Part shown: positions 8,948-18,814 of the stretch, piece by piece
How positions within the stretch are numbered: position 1 is the first letter of the stretch
Layout: the number at the start of each line of letters is the position of its first letter
Origin: Cellulomonas palmilytica
GTDB lineage: Bacteria; Actinomycetota; Actinomycetes; Actinomycetales; Cellulomonadaceae
DNA: 64,000 bases
Direction of reading: 5' to 3'
Assembly (NCBI RefSeq): GCF_021590045.1
Contig: NZ_CP062221.1
Span: 1,984,001 to 2,048,000, forward strand
The notes under the pieces: generated by a model
Seen by the model: the letters and a program-made list of their open reading frames with translations, nothing else
Told to the model about the DNA's origin: nothing
Database searches by the model: none
Translations under genes and position numbers: made by a program

Positions 8948-8950
8948 GCT
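8945..8950 (+). promoter_or_regulatory. -10 hexamer TAGGCT, leaderless promoter of murI
   Basis: TAGGCT straddles the stop codon of the DUF2017 gene and lies 7 nt before the GTG at 8958. murI can therefore be transcribed separately from the clpS operon. Confidence 0.6.
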
Positions 8951-8957
8951 CGTCCGC

Positions 8958-9773
8958 GTGAACGACGCGCCCATCGGGATCTTCGACTCCGGCGTCGGGG
9001 GCCTGACGGTCGCGAGAGCGATCCTCGACCAGCTCCCGCACGAGTCGACGCTCTACATCGGCGACACCCTCAACACGCCGTACGGCACCAAGCCGCTGGC
9101 CGCGGTGCGCGCGTTCGCGCTGCAGGTCATGGACGACCTGGTCGACGCGGGTGTCAAGCTGCTGGTCATCGCGTGCAACACCGCGTCGGCGGCGATGCTG
9201 CGCGACGCGCGCGAGCGCTACACGCTGCGCCGCGGCATCCCGGTGGTCGAGGTGATCCTGCCCGCGGCGCGGCGCGCGGTCGCCGCGACGCGCACGGGTC
9301 GCATCGGCGTGATCGCGACGCGCGCGACGGTCGAGTCGCTCGCGTACGACGACGCGTTCGCGGTCGCCCCCGGGCTGAGCCTGATCACGCAGGCGTGCCC
9401 GCGGTTCGTGCCGCTCGTCGAGGCGGGCGTGACCTCGGGCCCCGAGGTGCTGGCCGTCGCGCACGAGTACCTCGACCCGGTGCGCGAGGCCGGCGTCGAC
9501 ACGCTCGTGCTGGGCTGCACGCACTACCCGCTGCTCACGGGTGCGATCTCCTACGTCATGGGCGAGGAGGTCACGCTCGTCTCGAGCGCCGAGGAGACCG
9601 CGAAGGACGTGTACCGCACGCTCGTCGCGCACGGGCTCGAGCGTTCGGTGGACGCGGGCCCGCCGCAGCACCGGTTCCTCGCCACGGGCGACCCGGACTC
9701 GTTCCGGACGCTCGCCCGCCGCTTCCTGGGCCCCGAGGTCGACGCCGTCGAGCCCGCCGGGGCGCTGCGGTGA
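8958..9773 (+). CDS. murI: Glutamate racemase
   Basis: MurI supplies D-glutamate for peptidoglycan. The 271-residue enzyme shows the two-base racemase signature: the N-terminal [13 protein letters not shown] (Asp and Ser of the active site), the first catalytic Cys in IACNTAS near residue 73, and the second in LGCTHYPLL near residue 184. GTG at 8958 is set by the -10 element 7 bases upstream. The clpS-murI-MBL-rph-rdgB order is a familiar actinobacterial housekeeping arrangement. Confidence 0.97.
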   Translation: MNDAPIGIFDSGVGGLTVARAILDQLPHESTLYIGDTLNTPYGTKPLAAVRAFALQVMDDLVDAGVKLLVIACNTASAAMLRDARERYTLRRGIPVVEVILPAARRAVAATRTGRIGVIATRATVESLAYDDAFAVAPGLSLITQACPRFVPLVEAGVTSGPEVLAVAHEYLDPVREAGVDTLVLGCTHYPLLTGAISYVMGEEVTLVSSAEETAKDVYRTLVAHGLERSVDAGPPQHRFLATGDPDSFRTLARRFLGPEVDAVEPAGALR

Positions 9774-9834
9774 GCGCCCGGACCCGCCCCACCAGTCCCG
9801 AGACCTGGCGCGACCGCGCCGCGGAGGCCCCGAG

Positions 9835-10620
9835 ATGAGACTCGTCGTGATCGGCTGCGCCGGCTCGTACCCGTCGGCGGACGCCGCCGCGTCGTCGTAC
9901 CTCGTGCAGGCCGACGACGCCGACGGGCGCACGTGGAACGTGCTGCTCGACATCGGCAACGGCGCGCTGAGCCCGCTCCAGAGGTTCGGCGACCCGGCCG
10001 CGCTCGACGCGGTCGCCGTGTCGCACCTGCACTCCGACCACGTCGCGGACCTCGTCGTGCTCAACGTGCTGCGCCGCTACCGGCCCGACGGCGCGCTGCC
10101 GCCCATCGACGTGTGGGGGCCGCAGGGGACCGAGCAGCGGCTCGCGGACATGGCCGGCAAGGACCCGGCGACCGAGCTCGACGGGCAGTTCCGGTTCCGC
10201 ACGTGGGACCCGGCCGCGCCCGTGCACGTCGGGCCGCTGACGATCACGCCCGTGCCCGTCGAGCACCCCGTCCCGGCGTTCGGCCTGCACGTGTCCGGCC
10301 CGTCGGAGGACGACCCGTCCCGCGCCGTGACGCTCGGCTACACGGGCGACACCGACGAGTGCGACGGCCTCGACACGCTCGCCGCGACCGACCTGCTGCT
10401 GTGCGAGGCGGGCTTCCGGGACGGTCTGGACGACCACCTGCGGGGCATCCACCTGACCGGGGGTCGCGCGGGCGCCGCGGCGGCGCGCGGCGGCTCCGGG
10501 CGGCTCGTGCTGACGCACCTGACGGCGTGGGAGGACCCGCGCGAGGTCGTCGCGCACGCGGCGAGCGCGTACCCGGGTCGGATCGACGTCGCGCGTCCGG
10601 GCGCGCTGTTCACGCTCTGA
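9835..10620 (+). CDS. MBL-fold metallohydrolase (RNase Z or phosphodiesterase-like)
   Basis: This 261-residue beta-lactamase-fold enzyme starts MRLVVIGCAGSYPS. It has the metal motif HLHSDHVADL (near residue 63), the bridging Asp in GYTGDTDECDG (near 168) and C-terminal His in HLTGG and LTHLT. The overall pattern is that of the ElaC/PhnP/cyclic nucleotide phosphodiesterase group, and substrate assignment is not possible from sequence alone. The gene follows murI by 61 bases and precedes rph. Proximity to RNase PH makes an RNA-processing role plausible but unproven. Confidence 0.88.
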   Translation: MRLVVIGCAGSYPSADAAASSYLVQADDADGRTWNVLLDIGNGALSPLQRFGDPAALDAVAVSHLHSDHVADLVVLNVLRRYRPDGALPPIDVWGPQGTEQRLADMAGKDPATELDGQFRFRTWDPAAPVHVGPLTITPVPVEHPVPAFGLHVSGPSEDDPSRAVTLGYTGDTDECDGLDTLAATDLLLCEAGFRDGLDDHLRGIHLTGGRAGAAAARGGSGRLVLTHLTAWEDPREVVAHAASAYPGRIDVARPGALFTL

Positions 10621-10673
10621 CGCCCGCGGCGTCGGCGGCAGCACCCACGGCGGGACGCGGGCGCCCGGGTCGT

Positions 10674-10679
10674 TAGGCT
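10674..10679 (+). promoter_or_regulatory. -10 hexamer TAGGCT, leaderless promoter of rph
   Basis: The hexamer lies 6 nt before the ATG at 10686. Confidence 0.6.
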
Positions 10680-10685
10680 CGGGGC

Positions 10686-11468
10686 ATGTCTGCCACCCCT
10701 GTGACCTCCGCGCGCCCGGACGGGCGTGCCGCCGACGAGCTGCGGCCCGTCACCATCACGCGCCGGTTCCTGACCGCGGGCGAGGGCTCGGTCCTCGTCG
10801 AGTTCGGCGGCACCAAGGTGCTGTGCGTCGCGTCGTTCACGGAGGGTGTGCCGCGCTGGCGCAAGGGCTCGGGCGAGGGCTGGGTCACGGCGGAGTACTC
10901 GATGCTGCCGCGCGCCACGGACAGCCGCTCGGACCGTGAGTCGGTGCGCGGGAAGATCGGCGGCCGCACGCACGAGATCTCGCGGCTCATCGGCCGCTCG
11001 CTGCGCGCCGTGGTGGACGTCGCGGCGCTCGGCGAGAACACGATCGTGCTGGACTGCGACGTGCTGCAGGCCGACGGGGGGACGCGCACCGCGTCGATCA
11101 CGGGCGCGTACGTGGCGCTCGCGGACGCGGTGGCCTGGGCCGTCGGCCAGCGCATCATCGCGCCCGGCCGCCAGGTGCTGCGCGACTCGGTGTCGGCCGT
11201 GAGCGTCGGGATCGTCGACGGCGTGCCGGTGCTCGACCTGCCGTACGTCGAGGACGTGCGCGCGGAGACCGACATGAACGTCGTCGTGACCGGCTCGGGC
11301 GCGTTCGTCGAGGTGCAGGGCACCGCCGAGCACGCGCCGTTCGTGCGCGGCGAGCTCGACGCGCTGCTCGACCTCGCCCTCGCGGGCACGGCCCGGCTCG
11401 CCGAGCTGCAGGCCGCCGCGCTCGCGGCGCCGCCGTCGGACGGCTCGGCGACGCGGGGGCACGCGTGA
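10686..11468 (+). CDS. rph: Ribonuclease PH
   Basis: RNase PH is a phosphorolytic 3'-5' exoribonuclease that trims tRNA precursors. The 260-residue protein has [15 protein letters not shown] at the N-terminus, the phosphate-binding TDSRSDRES region (near residue 78), GRSLRAVVD, the catalytic [16 protein letters not shown] (near 120) and the [12 protein letters not shown] metal site (near 195). The ATG is supported by the -10 element 6 bases upstream. Its stop overlaps rdgB (GTGA). Confidence 0.97.
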   Translation: MSATPVTSARPDGRAADELRPVTITRRFLTAGEGSVLVEFGGTKVLCVASFTEGVPRWRKGSGEGWVTAEYSMLPRATDSRSDRESVRGKIGGRTHEISRLIGRSLRAVVDVAALGENTIVLDCDVLQADGGTRTASITGAYVALADAVAWAVGQRIIAPGRQVLRDSVSAVSVGIVDGVPVLDLPYVEDVRAETDMNVVVTGSGAFVEVQGTAEHAPFVRGELDALLDLALAGTARLAELQAAALAAPPSDGSATRGHA

Positions 11469-12108
11469 GCGTCCCGGCCGGCGCGCGGCTCGTCCTCGCG
11501 ACGCACAACGCGCACAAGGTCGGCGAGCTGCGCGCGATCCTCGCGCCCGTGCTGCCGGACCTCGCACCCGACGCCGTCGTGGGCGCCCGGGACGTGGGCG
11601 CGCCCGAGCCCGTCGAGGACGGTGTGACGTTCGGCCAGAACGCGCTGCTCAAGGCGCGTGCGCTCGCGGCGTTCACGGGGCTGCCCGCGGTGGCGGACGA
11701 CTCCGGGCTGTCCGTCGACGTCCTCGGCGGCGCGCCCGGCATCTTCTCCGCCCGCTGGGCGGGGCGGCACGGCGACGACGCGGCGAACCTCGAGCTGCTG
11801 CTCGCGCAGCTCGCGGACATCCGCGAGCCCCACCGCGGTGCGCGGTTCGTGTGCGCCGCCGCGCTCGTGACGCCCGACGGGTTCGAGCACGTCGAGACGG
11901 GTGCGCTCGTCGGGACGCTCGCGCTCGCGCCGCGCGGCGCGGGCGGCTTCGGGTACGACCCCGCGCTCGTCCCGCTCGGCGAGACGCGCACGTGCGCCGA
12001 GCTCACGCCGGAGGAGAAGAACGCGATCAGCCACCGCGGCCAGGCGTTCCGTGCGCTCGCGCCGGTCGTCGCGCGCGTCCTGGCGGGTCCCGACGAGGGT
12101 GCCGGCGG

Positions 12109-12112
<4 letters not shown>
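11465..12112 (+). CDS. rdgB: RdgB/HAM1 family non-canonical purine NTP pyrophosphatase
   Basis: The enzyme hydrolyses ITP, dITP and XTP to monophosphates, cleansing nucleotide pools. The 215-residue protein has the hallmark [12 protein letters not shown] near residue 11, the metal-binding [10 protein letters not shown] near residue 77, and GFGYDP plus [10 protein letters not shown] (base recognition) towards the C-terminus. The GTG start lies in the rph stop (GTGA), indicating translational coupling, and the downstream ABC-F gene overlaps in turn (TTGA). Confidence 0.96.
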
Positions 12113-13863
<1,751 letters not shown>

Positions 13864-13882
13864 CGCCGCGGACGCGCGGCTC

Positions 13883-13936
13883 CTGGACAGGCGAGCTGAC
13901 AGGCGAGCTCAGGGCAGGCGAGCTCAGGACAGGCGG
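13883..13936. repeat. Imperfect 12-15 bp tandem repeat (four copies)
   Basis: Four degenerate units sharing the core GGCAGGCGAGCT or GACAGGCGAGCT fill the gap between the convergent ABC-F and DUF4916 genes and run over the DUF4916 stop codon. Confidence 0.6.
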
Positions 13937-14478
13937 CCGACGTGCGCCATCGCCTGGCGCAGCAGCACGCCCTGACCGCCGGTCATCTCGACCTGCACCT
14001 GCTCGGCGCACGCCTCCTCGGGCGTGAGCCACGCGAGGTCGATCGCGTCCTGCTGCGGGCGGCAGTCACCCAGCACCGGCACGACGTACGCGAGCGACAC
14101 CGCGTGCTGACGCGGGTCGTGGTACGACGTGACGCCCGGCGTGGGGAAGTACTCCGCGACCGTGAACGGCTGCGGGGAGGCGGGGATCTGCGGCAGCGCG
14201 ACGGGGCCGAGGTCCTTCTCGATGTGCCGCACCAGGGCGTCGCGCACGCGCTCGTGGTACATCACGCGGCCCGAGACGAGCGCACGCGACATCACGCCCT
14301 CGCGCGTGACGCGCAGCAGCAGTCCCACGGCGACGACGTCGCCCGAGTCGTCCACGCGCACGGGGACCGCGTCCACGTACACCAGCGGCATGAGGCCGCG
14401 CACGCGCGCGATCTCCTCGGGCGGGAGCCAGCCCGACGGGCGATCGGGGGAGGGCGGGAACTCGGCCGTCTCGGTCAC
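13924..14478 (-). CDS. DUF4916 / Nudix-fold protein with a degenerate Nudix box
   Basis: This 184-residue protein begins with the DUF4916 pattern (GWLPPEEIARVRGLMPLVYVDAVPVRVD). A Nudix-like helix lies near residues 69-90 (GRVMYHERVRDALVRHIEKDLG). The spacing G-x5-E-x7-R is kept, but the metal-binding REUxEE positions read R-H-I-E-K-D. Classical pyrophosphohydrolase activity may therefore be altered or lost. The gene is convergent with the ABC-F gene, with short tandem repeats between them. Substrate unknown. Confidence 0.82.
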   Translation of the reverse strand: MTETAEFPPSPDRPSGWLPPEEIARVRGLMPLVYVDAVPVRVDDSGDVVAVGLLLRVTREGVMSRALVSGRVMYHERVRDALVRHIEKDLGPVALPQIPASPQPFTVAEYFPTPGVTSYHDPRQHAVSLAYVVPVLGDCRPQQDAIDLAWLTPEEACAEQVQVEMTGGQGVLLRQAMAHVGRLS

Positions 14479-14614
14479 CGTGCCGTTCTACCGTGCCCGC
14501 CCCGGAACCGGTCACAGGCGCGCGCAGGGAGCCCGAATCGCCCGTGCACGGGAATACCTGGACCGGCCGCGGGCTTCTACCCGGCGGAACCCCCGAGACC
14601 CCGAGGAGGGCCCT

Positions 14615-14986
14615 GTGGCCACCACGACGCTGACCGCCGACACCATCGGCCAGACCATCAACGACAACGACATCGTCCTCGTCGACTTCTGGGCGGAGTG
14701 GTGCGGACCGTGCAAGCGGTTCGGCCCCGTCTTCGAGGCGTCGTCGGAGACCCACCAGGACGTGGTGTTCGGCAAGGTCGACACCGAGGCCGAGCAGCAG
14801 CTCGCCGCCGAGCTCCAGATCTTCTCGATCCCAACGCTCATGGCGTTCCGTGAGGGCATCCTCGTCTTCAACCAGGCCGGCGCGCTGCCCGGACCCGCGC
14901 TCGAGCAGGTCGTCCAGGCGGTCAAGGGCCTCGACATGGACGAGGTCCGCGCGAAGATCGCCGCGGCCTCCGACGGCCAGGCCTGA
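14615..14986 (+). CDS. trxA: Thioredoxin
   Basis: This 123-residue cytoplasmic dithiol reductase has the classic active site FWAEWCGPCKRF near residue 32 and the cis-Pro SIPTL near residue 75. It keeps a C-terminal helix slightly longer than in E. coli TrxA. GTG at 14615 is preceded by GAGGAGG 5 bases upstream, which decides the start. No thioredoxin reductase is adjacent. A long terminator hairpin follows the stop. Confidence 0.95.
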   Translation: MATTTLTADTIGQTINDNDIVLVDFWAEWCGPCKRFGPVFEASSETHQDVVFGKVDTEAEQQLAAELQIFSIPTLMAFREGILVFNQAGALPGPALEQVVQAVKGLDMDEVRAKIAAASDGQA

Positions 14987-14998
14987 CCGGCCCCGACC

Positions 14999-15045
14999 GC
15001 ACGACGCCGGCCCGTCCCCACGCAGGGGGCGGGCCGGCGTCGTGC
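14999..15045. terminator. Strong bidirectional terminator hairpin
   Basis: A 21-bp stem (16 bp, one G-U pair, then 4 bp) closes a 5-nt ACGCA loop between the convergent trxA and CBM2-Cip1 genes. Confidence 0.8.
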
Positions 15046-15059
15046 GTCGTCAGCAGTCG

Positions 15060-16334
15060 TCAGCAGCCGACGCGCGTGCCCGCGACGACCACGTCGTCGA
15101 ACCACAGCGTGTCCGCGCCGTCGCCGTAGGACTCCCACCCGAGCCGCAGGTCCGTCAGACGCGGCGACCACGCCTTGTTCGACCACTGGCCGTCGACGTC
15201 GTGCGTGGGTGTGCCGTCCGCGACGAGCCCGGTGACGAGCGACCCGTCGAGCCACGTCGTCAGGCGTCCCGCGCCCTCGACGAGCGCCTCGACGCAGTGC
15301 CACGTCCCCGTGGGCAGCGGCGCGGACAGCGCGACGCCCGCGGGGCTCTGCTCGGGCAGCGTCGCGTCGTCCGACGAGCGGTTCCACTGCAGCGCGGAGT
15401 TCTGGCCGCCCATGCGCAGGTCACGGTTGCCGTCGTTCGCGTCCTTCATCGCCAGGAACGTCGTGTGCGACACGGGCTGCGGCGTGGAGTGCCGCACCCA
15501 GAACCGCACGTAGGTGCTGCTCGTCAGCGCGGTCAGCGGCTGCGTGGCCTGCACGAAGACGTGGTTGCAGTAGCCCACCGCGCCGTCGATGCGCAGCGAG
15601 CGCGAGCCCGAGTGCGCGACGCCCGAGTCGACCGCCGCGCGGCCCGACCCGGAGCAGTCGGGGTACACGGTCGTCCACGCGCCCGTGGGCGTCGACGACG
15701 TCTGCGTCTCGAGGCCGTCGCAGAACACCGCGCTCGCGCAGTCGACCGGTCCGCCCGTGGGCTCGTCGGTGGGCTCGTCGGTCGGGCCCTGGGTCGGGTC
15801 GTCCGTGGGGTCCTGGGTCGGCTCGTCCGTCGGGTCGTCCGTGGGCTCCTGCGTCGGCTCGTCCGTGGGGTCCTGCGTCGGCTCGTCCGTCGGGTCCTGC
15901 GTGGGGGTCGTGCCGCCGTTGCACGCGACGCCGTTGAGCACGAAGTCCGTGGGGTCGGCGTTCGCGCCCGCCCACGTGCCCTGGAACCCGAACGACGCCG
16001 TGCTGCCCGCCGCGAGCTCGCCGTTCCACGGCGCGTTCGTGACGGTCACCCGCGACCCGGACTGCGTGATGCTCGAGCTCCACGCCTGCGTGACGTCCTG
16101 GCCCGAGGGCCACGTCCAGGTGAGCGTCCAGCCGTGGGTGGCCTCGCCGGGCGTGACCCGGACGTCGGCGGTGAAGCCGCCGGGCCACGAGCTCGTGCTC
16201 CACGCGACCTGGCAGCCCGCGGCCTGCGCGGCCGTCCCGGTCGCTACTGCCGCGACCGTCGCGCCGAGCGCGGCCGCGAGCGCCGTCGTCGCCGCCAGGG
16301 CCGCGCGCCAGAACCTCGTCGTGCTGGGGTGCAT
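15060..16334 (-). CDS. Secreted CBM2 protein with a Cip1-like (putative polysaccharide lyase fold) domain
   Basis: This 424-residue protein begins with a signal peptide (about residues 1-38, cleavage near AQA-AG). A family 2 carbohydrate-binding module at 41-138 is bounded by Cys41 and Cys138 and has the surface Trp residues of cellulose binders. A Pro/Thr/Asp linker of repeated TDEP, TDDP and TQDP units covers 139-197. The C-terminal domain (198-424) resembles, from memory, the core of Trichoderma reesei Cip1. Shared stretches include GGQ, NR-SDDATLP, LPTG, WLDGSL, GWE-Y, WFDD and TRVGC. Cip1 is a cellulose-induced protein with a fold like glucuronan lyases, and its activity is debated. GAGAGGA precedes the ATG. 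A role in plant cell wall attack is inferred. Confidence 0.88.
   Translation of the reverse strand: MHPSTTRFWRAALAATTALAAALGATVAAVATGTAAQAAGCQVAWSTSSWPGGFTADVRVTPGEATHGWTLTWTWPSGQDVTQAWSSSITQSGSRVTVTNAPWNGELAAGSTASFGFQGTWAGANADPTDFVLNGVACNGGTTPTQDPTDEPTQDPTDEPTQEPTDDPTDEPTQDPTDDPTQGPTDEPTDEPTGGPVDCASAVFCDGLETQTSSTPTGAWTTVYPDCSGSGRAAVDSGVAHSGSRSLRIDGAVGYCNHVFVQATQPLTALTSSTYVRFWVRHSTPQPVSHTTFLAMKDANDGNRDLRMGGQNSALQWNRSSDDATLPEQSPAGVALSAPLPTGTWHCVEALVEGAGRLTTWLDGSLVTGLVADGTPTHDVDGQWSNKAWSPRLTDLRLGWESYGDGADTLWFDDVVVAGTRVGC
15753..15920 (-). repeat. Pro/Thr/Asp linker coding repeat
   Basis: About a dozen imperfect copies of a 12-15 base unit encode the T-x-D/E-P linker between CBM2 and the Cip1-like domain. 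Linkers like this are flexible and often glycosylated in cellulolytic actinobacteria. Confidence 0.75.
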
Positions 16335-16436
16335 GCGTCGTCCTCTCGATGGGGCCCACCACGCGGTGGCCCGCGCCGGCGGGCCGTCTGCCCCTCGAGG
16401 GCAGCGTCACCACCGGGCGTGGGCCTGCGGAACCCC

Positions 16437-16448
16437 TCAAACGCTTCA
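16437..16448 (-). promoter_or_regulatory. Weak LacI-type half palindrome upstream of the CBM2-Cip1 gene
   Basis: TCAAACGCTTCA has the central CG and partly symmetric arms (4 of 6 positions). It lies about 100 bases before the ATG. This is a weak candidate only. Confidence 0.25.
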
Positions 16449-16554
16449 CACGCACGAGCGCGCGGACGCCGGCGCCACGATCCCGGCGGCTCGCGGCCGC
16501 CACGACACCGCCGAACCCGTCGGTGGCCGTCGGCGGTGTCCAGGGAGGCAACCC

Positions 16555-16594
16555 GGCCCGGCTGTGGTGAGAGCGTTCTCACCACAGCCGGGCC
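16555..16594. terminator. Perfect 18-bp hairpin after the sugar-binding protein gene
   Basis: The arms GGCCCGGCTGTGGTGAGA and its complement enclose a GCGT loop, only 3 bases after the stop codon at 16598. Its core, TGAGAGCGTTCTCA, also matches the CelR/CebR consensus at 11 of 14 positions. It might therefore double as an operator for the downstream CBM2 gene. Confidence 0.8.
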
Positions 16595-16597
16595 AGG

Positions 16598-17599
16598 TCA
16601 GTACGGTCGGGAGGCGACGTCGGCCTGCGTCACGGTGGAGTCGAACGCGCGGTCCATGACGATGAACCTGCGCGGGAGGTCCTCGCCCTTGTGGGCCTTC
16701 ATCACGGCGTCGAGCACCTGGTCGCCGAACGCCGGGTTGCACTCGACGACGTACCCGATCGTCCCGTCGACGACCGCCTGCAGGCTCTCGCGGCCGCCCG
16801 CGACCGCGACCACGACGACGTCCTCGCCCGGGACCTTGTCCGCGGCCTCGACGGCCTCGACCGCACCCAGGGCCATCTCGTCGTCGTGCGCGAAGACGAG
16901 GCCGAGCTCCGGGTGCGCCCGCAGTGCGGCGGCCGTCGCGGTGCGGCCGCCGTCGCGGGTGCCGTGCCCCGTGGCTCTGCCGACGATATTCCTGGCGCCG
17001 ACGGCGGACGCGAAGCCGGCGTCGCGATCCCGCTGCACGCTCGAGCCGGGCGTCCCCCCGACCTGGAAGGCCGCCACGTCGGGGTGGTGCGCGACGACCC
17101 ACTCGCCGACGGTGGCGCCCTCGCCCTCGAAGTCGTGGCCGATCCACGTGATGTAGGGGTCGATCACGAGGGTCTCGATCGTGCCGTCGACCAGGACGAG
17201 CGGGATGTCGGCGTCCTTGATCTCCTGCAGGACCTCGTCCCACCCGGTCTCGGCGCCGGGCGAGAACGCGATCACGTCGACCCCCTGCTCGACGAAGTCG
17301 CGGAGCGCGGCGATCTGGCCGGCCTGGTCCTGCTGGGTGTCGGCGACGAGCAGCTCGACGCCGTTCGCCGCCGAGAGGCTGGACCGGACGGACTCGGTGC
17401 TCGCGGCACGCCACCCGGCGTCGTCGCCGGGCTGCTGCGAGAACCCGACCTTGACGAGCCCGCCGGTGCCGCTGCCGGCGACGATCGACAAGGTGGACGG
17501 GTCAGCGCTCGCGCTGCTGCTGCACGCCGCGAGGGCGGACGCGAGGACCCCTGCCGTGAGAGCGAGGGCGACGCGGGCGTGCAGGGACGTTCTGGGCAT
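16598..17599 (-). CDS. Sugar-binding lipoprotein, periplasmic-binding-protein family (ribose/galactofuranose type)
   Basis: This 333-residue protein has a lipoprotein signal (basic start, hydrophobic core, lipobox LAAC at about residues 22-25) and a Ser/Ala-rich spacer. A type I periplasmic binding fold follows: VGFSQQPGDDAGWRAASTESV, VDVIAFSPGAETGWDEVL, VFAHDDEMALGAVEA. The pattern is closest to YtfQ-like galactofuranose or arabinose receptors. No ATPase or permease gene is adjacent, so it is an orphan receptor or shares a distant transporter. GAGGAG precedes the ATG. A CelR/CebR-like operator overlaps the likely transcription start, suggesting control by oligosaccharide availability (inference). 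Confidence 0.9.
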   Translation of the reverse strand: MPRTSLHARVALALTAGVLASALAACSSSASADPSTLSIVAGSGTGGLVKVGFSQQPGDDAGWRAASTESVRSSLSAANGVELLVADTQQDQAGQIAALRDFVEQGVDVIAFSPGAETGWDEVLQEIKDADIPLVLVDGTIETLVIDPYITWIGHDFEGEGATVGEWVVAHHPDVAAFQVGGTPGSSVQRDRDAGFASAVGARNIVGRATGHGTRDGGRTATAAALRAHPELGLVFAHDDEMALGAVEAVEAADKVPGEDVVVVAVAGGRESLQAVVDGTIGYVVECNPAFGDQVLDAVMKAHKGEDLPRRFIVMDRAFDSTVTQADVASRPY

Positions 17600-17689
17600 G
17601 CGAACTCCTCATCGGTGACGAGTCGCGACGGACTCGCGGGACGAACCGGCGGGGGACGGCGACGCGCGTCCGCATCGTCGACGCCGGTG

Positions 17690-17703
17690 TGTGAGCGCTC
17701 CCA
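17690..17703 (-). promoter_or_regulatory. CelR/CebR-like LacI-family operator
   Basis: TGTGAGCGCTCCCA differs by one base from TGGGAGCGCTCCCA, the site known for CebR of Streptomyces and CelR of cellulolytic actinobacteria. It sits just downstream of a TAGCAT -10 (17708-17713, minus strand), about 90 bases before the lipoprotein gene, in a position to repress. Confidence 0.6.
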
Positions 17704-17704
17704 C

Positions 17705-17830
17705 GGAATGCTATTGACCACTTTGTGCGGTCGGGGGCGATTGCGGAGGTGAGAATTCAAGTGAAACGTGAAAATGCGCCGATTTCTTCGTTTCGCTGGG
17801 CAATCGTCCGCTTGTGTCCCACGGGGTCGG
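17705..17830. other. AT-rich intergenic island with nested inverted repeats
   Basis: Within the 359-base gap between the lipoprotein gene and tRNA-Leu, this stretch is clearly richer in A and T than its surroundings. Inverted repeats are nested: CGATTGC/GCAATCG (17738-17744 with 17800-17806) and GAAACG/CGTTTC (17763-17768 with 17789-17794). No coding potential was seen. Confidence 0.4.
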
Positions 17831-17958
17831 TCCGCATGGCGAGACCCGTGTCCTCGAGGACGCGGCGGGGGCGGGGACGTGCCGGCAGGCTGCGCGACGA
17901 CGTGGCGTGCGCACGGCGCGTCGCGCCGGCATCGGCCCGGGTTCCGGGGCCGGCTCGG

Positions 17959-18041
17959 TGCGGAAGACGGGAGTCGAACCCGCACGCCCGTGAGGGCACC
18001 AGGACCTAAACCTGGCGTGGCTGCCGTTTCACCACTTCCGC
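17959..18041 (-). tRNA. tRNA-Leu (anticodon TAG)
   Basis: A full cloverleaf with the long variable arm of class II tRNAs is present. The acceptor stem is GCGGAAG/CTTCCGC, the anticodon loop TTTAGGT and the T-arm GGGTTCGACTCCC. The 3' CCA is not encoded. Confidence 0.95.
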
Positions 18042-18243
18042 CGGGGCGCCGATCCTCCCACACCGCCCGTGCGCGCGTCCGGCCGCGGGTCCGTGCGCGG
18101 CGCCGACCGGTGCGCCAGGACTCGTCGGTCCGCTCGTTCACCCGTACGGGGTGCGCTCGGGCGGGCGGACAGGTCGTCGTGGCGTCGGCGCCACGCGGGT
18201 GCGCGCGTCCGTGCGGCGCACCGCGTGCATTCCTCGCGGGGCG

Positions 18244-18711
18244 TCAGGCGATGCCGAGGTCGCGGCGGAGCTTGGCGACGTGACCCGTCGCGCGCACGTT
18301 GTACTGCGCGAGCTCGACCACGCCGTCCGCGTCGAGCACGACGGTCGAGCGGATGACGCCCGTGACCGTCTTGCCGTACAGCTGCTTCTCGCCGTACGCG
18401 CCCCACGCCTCGAGCGTCCCGCGCGACTCGTCGGACACCAGCGGGAACGTCAGGTGCTCGTCGGCTGCGAACGCCGCGAGCTTCGCCACCGGGTCGGGCG
18501 AGACGCCCACGACCGCGAACCCCGCGCCCTGCAGCGACGCGAGCGAGTCCCGGAAGTCGCACGCCTGCTTGGTGCACCCCGGCGTACCCGCAGCCGGGTA
18601 GAAGTACACGATCACCCGGCGCCCGCGCAGGTCGGAGAGCGTCAGCGAGCCGCCGTCCGCCGTGGGCAGCGTGAACTCGGGTGCGGTGTCGCCGGCGGCG
18701 AGGCGGGGCAT
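18244..18711 (-). CDS. bcp: Thioredoxin-dependent thiol peroxidase (BCP/PrxQ)
   Basis: This 155-residue peroxiredoxin reduces hydroperoxides. It starts LAAGDTAPEFTLPTADGGSLTLSDLRG. The peroxidatic Cys lies in AGTPGCTKQACDFRD near residue 45, and a second Cys five residues later is the PrxQ resolving position. FPLVSD and IRSTVVLDADG follow. ATG at 18711 has AAGGAGACCTC directly upstream. The longer reading frame upstream has no conserved content and was not used. Confidence 0.94.
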   Translation of the reverse strand: MPRLAAGDTAPEFTLPTADGGSLTLSDLRGRRVIVYFYPAAGTPGCTKQACDFRDSLASLQGAGFAVVGVSPDPVAKLAAFAADEHLTFPLVSDESRGTLEAWGAYGEKQLYGKTVTGVIRSTVVLDADGVVELAQYNVRATGHVAKLRRDLGIA

Positions 18712-18802
18712 GAGGTCTCCTTGCGTGCGAGCCGGTGCGCCGGTGTCGGGCCGGCATCGGTCCGGTGTCAGATCCGGCGTCAGCCTACGGGCGCGCGCGA
18801 GG

Positions 18803-18808
18803 TAGCGT
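18803..18808 (+). promoter_or_regulatory. -10 hexamer TAGCGT, leaderless promoter of the GroES-like gene
   Basis: The hexamer lies 6 nt before the GTG at 18815. Confidence 0.5.
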
Positions 18809-18814
18809 CGGCGC

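Noticed and set aside
15753..15920. Possible CRISPR-like repeats
   Set aside because: The units are 12-15 bases, have no spacers and encode a PT linker.
17950..18045. tRNA-linked integration site
   Set aside because: No repeat of the tRNA-Leu end and no integrase were found nearby.
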